DNA from: Strix aluco
Lineage: Eukaryota; Chordata; Aves; Strigiformes; Strigidae
Direction: 5' to 3'
DNA length: 64,000 nt
Assembly: GCF_031877795.1 (NCBI RefSeq)
Contig: NC_133948.1
Span: forward strand, 10,834,948 to 10,898,947
This document shows, piece by piece, positions 1 to 10,209 of the stretch. Made by a program: the position numbers and the translations under genes. The notes below the pieces were generated by a model, which was not told the origin of the DNA, ran no database searches, and saw nothing but the letters and a program-made list of their open reading frames with translations. Position 1 is the stretch's first letter; each line of letters opens with the position of its first letter.

Positions 1-118
1 GCTCGCTCAAGCATGCAAGAGAGTCTTTCTCCATTCCTCCTAAGGCTGCCATTCTCCCTGTTGAGGGCTTTGTGTCAGGGTTGCAAGGGAAAACGCCGAA
101 AACTTTTGTTCCCTGTTT

Positions 119-742
119 CTAAAACCAGTTGAAGGCATGTGACAGGGAGCAGTAATAGTTGCCATTGTCTTCATGGCAAGCGGATGCAATGATGAGGATG
201 CAGGCATTGCTGGTGAGGTCTTTGGTAGCAGAGAAGCGGTCGGGAGTCTTGGCAGGCTTGTGCTTGTCTCGCTCAGAGTTGTAATAGAGCAGATACGTCA
301 GGGAGTGCCCCGGGCGCTGCTGGTACCAGGAGATGCCAAACTCGCTGATATTGTACTGGGGGCTCAGGGTGCAGGACAACCGAGCGGTCTGCCCGGGCAG
401 CACCAACACAGCGGATGGCTGGGTCAGCACGGGCTGAGCCCTGCAAGCTGCACACACCAAGGATGCAGTCACTGATGGGCTGAGCCATGTCCCTCATCTC
501 CCCCAGCCCTAAAATGACCCTCTGCTCCCTTGAGGCAACCCCATTACCCAACCTCCACCCTGTTCATCACACCACACAGCCCTGGAGCAAAATGCCCTAT
601 GGAGACTAACATCCCCCTTGTGCAGCCCAGTCCCGCCCGTCACCCCACAGTGTCCCCCCCAGACAGCAGCTAGCTCAGCCACACCACCCTTACCTGTCCC
701 CGCCGTTCCCACCAGGAGCAGGACCATGAAGCCCAGGGCCAT
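119..742 (-). CDS. VPREB3: VPREB3, pre-B lymphocyte protein 3 (two coding exons)
   Basis: Coding exons are 742-694 and 447-119, joined in phase 1 with a gtaagg donor and a gtgcag acceptor, giving 125 residues (human about 123). Residues 1-20 form a hydrophobic signal peptide. Residues 21-125 form one V-set immunoglobulin domain with the canonical Cys42 and Cys116, the core Trp57 in WYQQRPG, the DRFSA strand motif and YYC near the end. There is no J-segment FGxG motif, so this is a germline-complete V-like gene and not a rearranging V segment. A possible N-glycosylation sequon (NIS) lies at 49-51. In mammals the protein is an ER-resident factor of B-cell precursors that binds nascent mu heavy chain. 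Strong match to the human protein across LSCTLSPQ, SWYQQR, YLLYY and PDRFSA. The 3' UTR leaves the window; no poly(A) signal is visible in the first 118 bases. Confidence 0.93.
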
Positions 743-833
743 GGCAGGAAGCAGAGGAAGGGAGGCTGTTTCAGAGAGGATCTGCGGTGCTACACAAACC
801 CAGGTTGCTGTGTCGCTGGCAACAGTGAGGCAT

Positions 834-841
834 ATGTAAAT
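834..841 (-). promoter_or_regulatory. Octamer-like element upstream of VPREB3
   Basis: On the minus strand the sequence reads ATTTACAT, one base from the immunoglobulin promoter octamer ATTTGCAT and in the light-chain orientation. It lies 92 bp upstream of the VPREB3 start codon, about where the octamer sits in V-gene promoters. No TATA element is evident between it and the ATG. Binding by OCT2 or OCT1 is inference. Confidence 0.4.
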
Positions 842-849
842 GACACAGG

Positions 850-3800
850 GGGCTCGGGGACTCCAGCTCCCCGCATTGCTCGCTTTGCTGCAGCCGGGCT
901 TCAGGGAGGGGGTCAAAGCAGTGAGGCAAGAGCTGAGCATTGTGACCCACCACCCACCTTTGCACCAGGCTAGGCCATTTCCTCCAGGCTCACGGATGCA
1001 CGCACAGCTCACCCCACCACCCTCTGCCCCAGGCACTGGGGTACAGTGGGGAGGCATCACTGACCCTCTCTCCTCTCCCATGGGGGGAGCAGAGAGGTTT
1101 CCCTCAGACCTTTTGCCTCTGGCCCTCTGCCACCAGGTGCGCAGGAAGCCAGGAGCCTGAGCCACACCATGCCAAGGATGAGCTGTGGTAGCAGCAGGCT
1201 GGGGGCCAGCTGGATCTGCTGCCACCAGGGAGAATGAAAGGACGTGCCAGAGCTCCCCAGCAGCTGTCTCATCACAGAAGCAATATAAGGAAAGTTGCTG
1301 CTCCATCGCTGTGACAAGAATTTCTGCCCCGCAGCATGGGCTGGGAGCTGCTGACGGTGCTGAGAGTGCTGCCTCTTTGCCAGGGCTGCCTCAGAAAGAG
1401 CAGCCATGGGCAAACACGTGGGGGTGGCTGCCAAAGTCACCAGGAGGCATTTCCCCAGGGAGCTGGTGCAGTGAGACTCTGCTGCGGCACAGCTGGTGCC
1501 TTGTGCGGAAGGACAGCAGACCGTTACAGCAAAAGGCTGCCAGACTCACCAGGTGTAAAGCCCCTCCTGTCTGTAACACCCGTCACAGGGCGCAAAGACG
1601 CCGCATTACGTAGCCGGCCACAATCAAGGGCTGGCCTCCCCCTAGCACAGCTCTGCACCCTCCAGCCCATGGTGGTCCTTCGCAGCAGGGTGGTCAGCAG
1701 GCACTTCGCAGTGTCCCATAACCAGTGGGTACCTCCTGCCCTCCACAGGCAGGCTCAGCTCCCTGCAATGCCAACACATCACCATCCAGGGATGGCCCTT
1801 TCCCTCCCCTCTGCAGCACCCAGCCCTGCTCCTGAGGTGTCCCCAAGCCAAAGATGTTTGCAGGTGGTTCCTGATGTGACTGGCCTGTGCATGCCCTGGG
1901 CTTGAGGGAAAATGGAGCTCTGAGACAGAGCCCTGCCTCGTTAGAACACCCCAGCACTGCACCTCTGGCACAGGCAGACGCTGAAGAGGAAGCACCACCA
2001 TCATCCAAGGATGTGACGCAGCAAGCTGGACACTTGCCTTGCTGTGTCACACTACAGTGCTCTGAAAAAGGGCTGGTGCGCCCAATGGCTCGTCTATTTT
2101 TTCCACATTCTCTATCAGTTGGTACAACAGAAGTAATTATTCACACAACCTTGCTCAATTTACTGTGACACGGTCACCTTTGGGAGCAGCAAGGGGAAAA
2201 TGAGAGTGAAAGACAGTGACTGGGGCAATCAGAGCAGCTATAACACAGATGCCACAGAGCAGGGTCCACAACTGCAGTGCTGTGAAGTAGTGAGGTGCCA
2301 GTCAGACCTGATGGGACTGTACCAGCACCTTGTGCAGCTGGGCTGCAGGAGCTGCTGCAGTACAGGAGGGCAGCAAGGGCTGTGGGGGGATGTGGAGCCT
2401 ATAGGTGCCACACAGCTGCCCCTGCACATGTGGTAAAGCCTGGCTGTGTCCCACCTGTGCTCATCCAGGCAAACCTGCTGTATCAGACCAGAGCCAGCCT
2501 ACAGCAGGCAGCAATGGCTGCATGAGACCAGCTCCAAAGCCCATTCAAACCTGGGCCTTCGCCTTGATGTCTTCTGGCCTTGTGAAGCCCTGCCATTGCA
2601 GCATATCAGCAGCTTGTGTTTCACGCAGCCAGGGCTCTGAGCCCATGTAGGTACGAGCATGCTGCAGACACAGCTCCGGCTATCGCCCACCAGCACTCCC
2701 CAAACTCTGCAAGGTGAACATGAGTCACTATGCATGTGTGTCCTGGGTGAGGAGTGTCACTCATACACCCAGTCACCAAGCCCTGAACAGATCAAGTCCA
2801 TGGATTAGACAAAGACTGTGAAACAAAGACCCGCTGAGGCAGAAGGAAATCACCTCCTCACGCAAGGACAGGCATTTTGGAGAAAGGGAATTTGTCCACA
2901 GAGCAGCAAGCACTGGATATGCAGTACATCAGCACTGTTACTGGTTCCCACCATTCAGGTCCTCCACATCTGCTGACCAGCCCAGGGACATGATTTCATC
3001 CATATGTCCCAGCATCTCCACAGGAAAGGGGATGATGCTACGGGGCCCCTAAGCACTGCTGCAGGATCACTTGTACAGCAACATTTGACACCAAATGGAA
3101 GATGCACCTGGGGCATAAGCCATGCACATCGCTCTGACAGCCCAGAGGTGCAGGAAAGTATCTGGCTGTGTGAAGTGCAAGAGCAGGTACGAGCCCAGCC
3201 AGGGCTCACCCTGTTCTGCCAGCTTTATTCCTCCTGCATGAGGTACAAGAGATGCTCAGTGAACAGAAGGAACTCACCCAAACCAGGCAGGTTTTATCCC
3301 AGATTGACATGTCACTGACCAAGCACAACTACCCCTGTCAGGTCAGGGCAAAACGTGGACCAGGACTTACTGCTGCACCACCCCACATTTGCTGCTAAGC
3401 CCCATGGCCTCCTCCTGCTCTGCAGTGCAGGTACGGCCGCTGTCCTAACAACTGCCCACAGCTCCTCCCCGGCTGTGAAACCCCACTGCCTCATGCTCCA
3501 GAGCAGGACCAGAGCAGGCAGTGTCCCGAGGAAGGTTTTTCCAGCAGGGTGGGCAGATCTGGCACCATCACAGCCCAGATGAGCTGCAGGACAAACAGAA
3601 GGGGCAGGAAACACCACAAGACTGCAAAAAGACTGAAATCCAGAGCAGCTGGGACCACACAAGGCAGGCAGCCTTCCCAACAGGCTGTTGTTTAGCCCAG
3701 GCCCTGCTCTATGTCCCCCCACTCCAGTCCCCAGCTGTAGGAGGCTCAGGAATCTGCAGGGACCATTCCCCATTGCTGGAAAATCTGGCTGCTGAAATCA

Positions 3801-6800
3801 CAACAGCATCAGCTGGAAATGCAGCATCTCTCCTGGGCTCTCCAGAAGCTAACACCATCGCTGTGGGGCATTTTGTCATCCCCACCGTGTGCAGGACAGC
3901 ACCCGGCATGAGCAGCCCCGGGCCCCCACTGGAGGAGAGCAGCTCTGGGAAGAGGCTAAATATTCATTATGGTCAGATATGGAGGTACATGGGGAAAGCA
4001 CCAGTTTTGCCTCAGCTCTGGGGGCTGGGTGGTCACCTGGACCACCTTCATCGCCATGTGGTGGCCCCGTGAGGGGCAGGGAGGGACATGGCACCTTGAT
4101 GCACAGCAATGCCCAGTGGTTAGGGAACAGGGCAGAAGAGCTCTGCCAGGGCACATCAGCATCCTTTGCCTCATCTGTTTAAAAAAAAGAGAGATCTTTA
4201 ACCCCTACACAATGAATCATGGAGGAAAACCATCCCAGCAGAGCTAATTTAATTGCAGAGAGGGAGGCCAGAGGCAAGGATGCGTTCCCAGCCTTGCAGC
4301 TCTGGGGAATCACTGGATGGAGCTCTGCTTATCTAGACGCAACCAGAAGAGCCATGGGGCAGAAGTGCCAGCTGCCAGCAGAGCTCCTCTGCTCCCGGCT
4401 GTGTGGGAAGGGTTCCCTGGCTCAAATCCTGGCCCTTGGCTCCAGAGAGCACGTATCTGCAGCTGGTGGGAGGGAACAAGCAGGCTCTGTCCTGGCCTTT
4501 GCCTGACCCCAGACACTTGCAGCTGAAGCGGCCAGACACACGTGGCCCTAAGCCTTTGCTCCCTCTGCTATTTGAATTGGATCCCCAGCTTCAGCTACTG
4601 ATGTGTGTCAGCCCTGGGGATTTCTCAATCATGACAAACTTGGTGAGAGTTCACGGCCAAAGTGTCCCCTGGTGACTCAGCTGTGATCTCCAGCTCTTTC
4701 CCCTTGTGACCAGGACAACTTTGTGGAAGGGGACTGGCAAGGGCCAGGGCTCACTGCTTTCCCCTACTCATGTTTGATGAAAAAGTTGAAGGACCGAGAC
4801 ACTTCATGAATCAGAACCATTTTTCCCAAATCAAAATGTTTATCCCACTCCTAACCTGGAACATTCTCAGCACCAAACACCAGCAGACGTGGCTGGAATA
4901 CAGCAGCTCAAAGTCCTGCTGATGGCCTGGCGGGGACCCTCCCTTTGCTCACCACAACAGCAGGCACTTCTCTGCCACCCGCTGTGCCTCCTGGTGTGTC
5001 CATGGGGCCCCCGGATTCAGGGTGACCACACTCATATCCTGGGTCTCATTCCCTATCGGCAGCCAACTGCCAAGAGATGGTGAAGGTGCAGTGCTGTGTC
5101 CTGATCCTCACAGTTCACCTCAGGAGGAAGCGTCAGTGCAGGCCTGAAGGTACAAGTGCTCCTGAGCAGCAGTCACCGGAGGGACCAGCAGTCACCCCTA
5201 GAGAAGCAACAGAGGGTAACAAACAGGCTGCACGGGAATCCCAGATCATCCCAAAACACAGGGAAAGGGGCAACAAACTTCCTCCCATCTAGACCTCAAC
5301 AGATTCTCTTTGAAGTGTAACTTGCCAAGGAAAATGCCTCTAAACCCAACAGGCTCATGCTGGCCACGCAGGGGCACACAGGGCTTTCTTCACCACATCT
5401 CTCTCACTCCAGACTGCATTGATCTTTTGGATTAAACAGGCACCCTAATGAACCTGAGCAAAGTGGAAAATCCTGCATCTGAATTCGCCAGTAAATACCT
5501 ACAGGAAAGGGAGTGCTACATCCTCAGAGTCATCCCTAAATTGCTCATTGAGACAGCACAGTTCAGCCTCTGTGCCAGGAAGGGTCTGCTTTGGGGGGTG
5601 GTGTCACACACCATTTCAGGTAACTGTACCACACACCAGGAAAGCCCTGTCACCTCCTAGAAAGAAAGATGCAGCTTTGGAGAGGGGCTCTATTTAACCT
5701 CCACTTGGACACGGCACAGTAGCTCTGAGGAGGCAGAAGCCAACTCAGACGAAGAGCTAGAGCTGAACCTTGTGGCTGCTCTGGGGAAGGAGGAACCTTT
5801 TCTGGGTAGAGCTACCTGCCCCAGTTACAAGCCTTGACTTCACTTTTCAGCCAGGAGGGAGATTAATCCATTTCTTCCATTCTGCTGGCAGGAAGAAAAA
5901 GCTCTGAAGCCACCTGCTATGAATCCTTCCTAGAGAACCTGGGGAATCACTGCTCTGACCCAGCAGGTAAGAGCCAGGCACCCACCTCACCTCCACAGAG
6001 GAGCCAGGGGTGCAGACATGACTCCTGATTCCTCTCCCTGCCACAGCCCTTGCACACCATCCGTGGGACTGTCCTCTGCATTCCATCATGCCCCCTACAC
6101 TGAGCTTCAGGACTGGTTATGGCTGTGGGTAGTGAGTGAGTTCAGGCAGCGAGAAAAGGGATGAGGAGAAGCCAGAGCTGGTTTGTGGAACCCCGCCTAG
6201 TTAGTGTGACAGCAGGCACCTGCTGCCCTCCCACCCCACACCAGGCACGAGTCCCCCCCAGCTTGGTGGGGTCCAAGGCAAAGAGGGGACATTTCCTTGG
6301 GACAAACAGGGAGGGAAGGACAAAAGGAGAGATCAGGAAATCCAGAAGTGTCTCCCCGGTTGGCATAGCCTCACTCAATACGCCAAGGGGCAACTGACCC
6401 ACACGGAAGGAAACCACCCAACTCCGGAGGGGATCACTCCTCAGATCAGCTGCGGAAGCTGTTAGCAAACACCCCGATGAGGGACCAGCGGTGGAGGGGC
6501 TCCTTGCAGAGGGCTCAGCCCCCCCCAGCACAACCTCACAGAGCAAGAAGAGCTCAGGGCTCAAGGGCACCCCTAGACAAGGGACAGACCCTTTACTGGT
6601 CACAGATGCAGCGCAGCCACCAGCAAGGCTCCACCTGCACTCCCCAGCTCAGCAAGAACCCTCTGCTACTCCGCTGCTCTGCCTGGGGTCCGCCTGCTCC
6701 TCTCAGAGGCTCACACTACCACATCCCTGACAAACCACAGGAGTGCAGCACCACAGCCAGGCTCAAGCAGCAGCCTCCTGCTTCAAGGGGTCACTCACAT

Positions 6801-8060
6801 TCCCACGGCATGGCCTGCACTCCTGAGTGACAAACTGCACCTCCTTTCAACCCGCCTGCACAGGCAGCCAGAGGAACACACACCCGCATCATGGGATGAG
6901 TCTACCTCCAACACCATCCCCACGCTGGCAGCGGCCTTTAGAGACTGCCCACTGCGGTCACCAGGAAAAACTGTTCAAGAGACATCAGCATCTGCACAAC
7001 TCCAGCAGCAGCATTGCCAGCACCCAGCCAAGATGGGTCAGGAGACAGCACACACCTACAGGTGCTCCTGATGGTTCTTAACAGCTTCTCCACCCAGACC
7101 AGCACACACCAACATCAGTCTAGTATTTAAAACAACTCCATTACAGTGGTTCCTCCCTGCTCACACTGGGGCAGCTCAGCACACAGAGCACTTGGGCTGA
7201 GTCTCTGGCATCTTCTTCCCTTGGCTGTCTCTCAGGAGAGCACAGGGCACCCCAGATAAGGCCAGGCACAGCTCAGGACATTATCTACCAACAAGAATTT
7301 AGGTCTTGACATTTAGAAGGGACAGGACTTTCAACACCAGCCTCCAGTATCTGCTGCCAGGTTTTACCATCTAGACCTGGACTTCCTCACAGATCCAGGC
7401 AAGAGGCTGAGAACTTGTGTAATATTCAACAGCCAGAGGTCAGCAGTTAATTAATTCTGCCATGAAAATTCATCAGTAAAGCATCTGAAAGTGTCATGGT
7501 TTCACTGCTGTGCCACTAAGACTCCACTAGAAGCCTCAAAATTCTCATTCACGCCCACACGAGGAGCAGGGTGTCCTGCTGGAGGCCAGTCTGCAGGCAG
7601 CACTCACAAGACTCCTGCTACAGGGACTGCAAGAGGAAAGCAGCTCCAAACTTAATCTGACCTTGGTGACCTCGACAACATTGCATAACCCACTAAGGCT
7701 TTTAAGTAAGATCAGGCAACTGTATCCAAGTCATACAGCCAGACAGGTCATATTTTCTTAACTCCAGGGTCAGAACAGCTCTTCAGGAAGAGTATCAATG
7801 GAAAAATGATTTGTTACTGAAAATACTGTAGGACACATCTCAGATTACCTCTCTCCAGCCCCTCCTCTGCCTGGAGTACAGCCAATCCAGTCTCAGCTCA
7901 CTTGTGGATCTGCTTTTGCCAAGTCATGCAGGCTCAGTCCTTGCTGGGCTGCACCTCCTGTTTGCAGGAAATACACATTGTGCATTGTCCTTGAAGTGGC
8001 TGATACTGTCAACACTTTGGTAGCTTAATTTTAGCTGAAGAATTAAATAAAGAATATGCA
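850..8060. other. Intergenic region between VPREB3 and CHCHD10, no gene recognised
   Basis: These 7.2 kb contain only short open frames with no recognisable protein similarity, on either strand. In mammals C22orf15 sits here on the opposite strand to CHCHD10, but I could not find its ubiquitin-like beginning or its conserved C-terminal half. Composition is moderately GC-rich and unique-looking, with no long tandem array and no transposon I recognise. The first kilobase may hold VPREB3 promoter or enhancer sequence. Confidence 0.5.
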
Positions 8061-8085
8061 CAAGTGATAGGTCCAAATAAACTTC

Positions 8086-8091
8086 TTTATT
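8086..8091 (-). terminator. CHCHD10 poly(A) signal candidate
   Basis: The plus-strand hexamer TTTATT reads AATAAA on the minus strand. It lies 213 nt beyond the CHCHD10 stop codon, which predicts a 3' UTR of about 230-240 nt with cleavage near 8065-8075. That length is plausible for this gene. Confidence 0.6.
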
Positions 8092-8303
8092 TCTCTGTAA
8101 TAAATACAGCAGTATCTGAATTCCAAAGTCCCACAGGTCCAACCATTCCTTTCCTTCCCTGCTAGTCCAGAAGTGAATTACCACTAGAAGACTCCTGTCT
8201 AGTCAGTCTGCTCCCTTCAGCTCATCCCCTGTCTGTCCTTCCGCTCCCTGCGGCCAGCAGGGCTCTACACTAGGCCCCTCTTCCCTGCAAGGGGGAAGAT
8301 TCT

Positions 8304-9537
8304 TCACAGGAGAGAAGAAACACCTGCAGGGGAGAAAGCACAAGTTCAGCATTGGGTGCATGTTCCAGCAGCTACTTAATAAAGCTCTTTTACCTAAGGT
8401 GACCAGATCAAGACATAACTACTGACATCTGCTTCTAACAGGTGCAGCAGGCATTAGGGAATTAAGCAGGGAAAGCAGCAGCCTTCCCCCGGCAGCAAGA
8501 GGGCACCTACAGCCTCCTCACCTTCAAAGAGACATGGTCAAGATCATTTCTCCCACCCTCTCCAGTTCCCTTCTGCATTCCAGGACACAGGAAAGGCAGA
8601 ACTGCTTCCTATTTAAAGCCCTGAAGGGCATTATAACCTCAACAGATTGCTTCTGCAACCTTTGAAACCTCTCAGGCATTCTCCCAGCAGCAGTTCCCTC
8701 ACTGCCCAGCCCTCCTGCGGGGACAGGGCACCGACTCACCGTTGCTGTTCTTGCACTGCTTCAGAGCCTCGTTGAAGCCCTCGCACAAGGTCAGGTCTCT
8801 CTGCTCGGTAGCACACTCGAGGAACTGCTTCATCTCATAGTGGCAGGGTCCATAGGGCGACTGCTGGTACACGGGCTGCTGCCGGGGCTCCTGCAGGCAC
8901 GGTCCCGGTTAGGGAAGGGGGTCTGGGGGCAGAGGCACCTCCCGCAGTGAGCACCACGGCTCCCACCGCCGCCCTGGGCTGCCTGGACCTCCGTCCGCCC
9001 GCGCAGGGGCCAAGTAGCCGTCAGAAGCGCCGCCAGTCCCCGCTCCCCATGCCTGGCTCTGCCCGCCCTCACCCCCAGGCCCGCAGCCCAGCGCCCCAGG
9101 GCCGCGGCCCGCCCACGGCCCCCCCAAGCCCGGCCCCGCAAGGGCAGCCCAAGGACGGCAGCCCAAGGACGGCAGCCCGGGCCCGCCGCCAGCCCGCCTC
9201 CGCTCGCACCTGGGCCGGAGCCGCCGCCTTGGCCGGTTCCGAGGAGCCGCCGCTGAAGGCGCCGGTGAGGGCGCTGCCCACGACGTGTCCCACGGCGGAG
9301 CCCACGGCCACGCCAGCCGCCGTGCTCGCCATCTGCGCCATCAGCCCGGGCTGCGCCGGCTGCGCCGCCGGCACCGGGGCCGCTGGGGCCGGGCTGTGGA
9401 GAGAAGTGAGTCAGAGAGGGACGAGGGGAGGGTGTCGAGGCCCGCCCGGCCCTGCCGCCGCCCCGGTACCTGGTGGGGGCCGGGGCCGGTGCCGGTGCCG
9501 CCGCGGGCCGCCTCGCGCTCCTGCCACCGCGCGCCAT
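8304..9537 (-). CDS. CHCHD10: CHCHD10, mitochondrial twin CX9C protein (four coding exons)
   Basis: Coding exons are 9537-9470, 9393-9210, 8890-8740 and 8323-8304, with phases 2, 0 and 1 and GT/AG at every junction, giving 140 residues (human 142). Residues 1-40 are an Ala/Pro/Arg-rich mitochondrial-targeting-like region. Next comes a glycine- and alanine-rich hydrophobic segment ([11 protein letters not shown] through [12 protein letters not shown]), almost identical to human. The CHCH domain has both CX9C pairs, Cys100/Cys110 and Cys120/Cys130. The last exon encodes only a short VSSLL end. The family works in the mitochondrial intermembrane space with CHCHD2 and the MICOS/cristae machinery, imported by MIA40 oxidative folding; human mutations cause ALS/FTD and myopathy. 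The start ATG is the only one that gives the conserved MxRG beginning. A 14-bp unit repeats 2.7 times in intron 2 (9143-9180). Confidence 0.95.
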
Positions 9538-10200
9538 CGCTTCGCCGCTCCCGGCCCCGCCCCGCGCGCCGCCTTAAGAGGCGCCGCCGCCGCCACGTGA
9601 GCCCCGCGCATGCTCAGTGCCCGCGGCCGAGGCCACCCGCCCCGCGGGGGGAAGGCGGGCCCGGCCGCTGCGCGCATGCGCAGAGAGGGGCGGGGCGGCC
9701 CCAGGCACCGCCCGCTGCGCCCACCGCCCCCACCAGGGGGCGCCCCCGCCCGCGGGGCCCAGCCCGGGCCCGGGGCTGGCGGTCGGATCCGGCAGGGCCG
9801 AGGCAGGGGGCGGGCGGGGCTCTGGGGGCTCCTGCGGCCCTTCGTGGGCGAGGAAACGCCTTGTGTGTGTGACCCGTCCCGGCCCGCCTGACACGGACGC
9901 GCTCTCGGCCGTATCTCCTCCAAGGAAACCGAGCTGCGGACGCGCCCGCCGCCGGCCGGGCCCGGCCTGGCCCCCCCGAAGTGAAGTAAAGGGGCCCCGG
10001 GCCGGTACCTGCCGGAGCTGGCGACACCCTCCTCCGGGTCAGGCGGGGAGGGGGTGCCGATACCGTCCCCGCCAGCCCCGGGGGGCGCCGACCAGGTGCC
10101 CGGGGCAGGGCAGCGGCGGTCTGACCCGCCTGGCCTTGTACGCCCGGGCCTCAGCCCCCCGCCGGTGGTCAACGGCCCCGTTACGAAAGGCCACTGGAGG
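8940..10200. promoter_or_regulatory. CpG island covering CHCHD10 exons 1-2 and promoter
   Basis: CpG and G+C content rise abruptly from about 8940 and fall after about 10200. The island spans exons 1 and 2 of CHCHD10 and several hundred bases upstream. No TATA box is visible near the start codon at 9537. This architecture fits a broadly expressed housekeeping promoter. Boundaries are estimated by eye. Confidence 0.75.
9671..9682. promoter_or_regulatory. NRF1-type palindromic site in the CHCHD10 promoter
   Basis: CGCGCATGCGCA matches the NRF1 consensus YGCGCAYGCGCR apart from uncertainty at the outermost base. It lies about 135 bp upstream of the CHCHD10 ATG. A related GCGCATGCTCAG lies near 9607-9618. 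NRF1 is a master activator of nuclear genes for mitochondrial proteins, which suits CHCHD10. Occupancy is inferred. Confidence 0.6.
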
Positions 10201-10209
10201 GGCTGTTCA

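Noticed and set aside
9143-9180. 14-bp unit repeated 2.7 times in CHCHD10 intron 2
   Set aside because: It is too short to be informative and is typical of slippage in GC-rich introns, so it is only mentioned in the gene entry.
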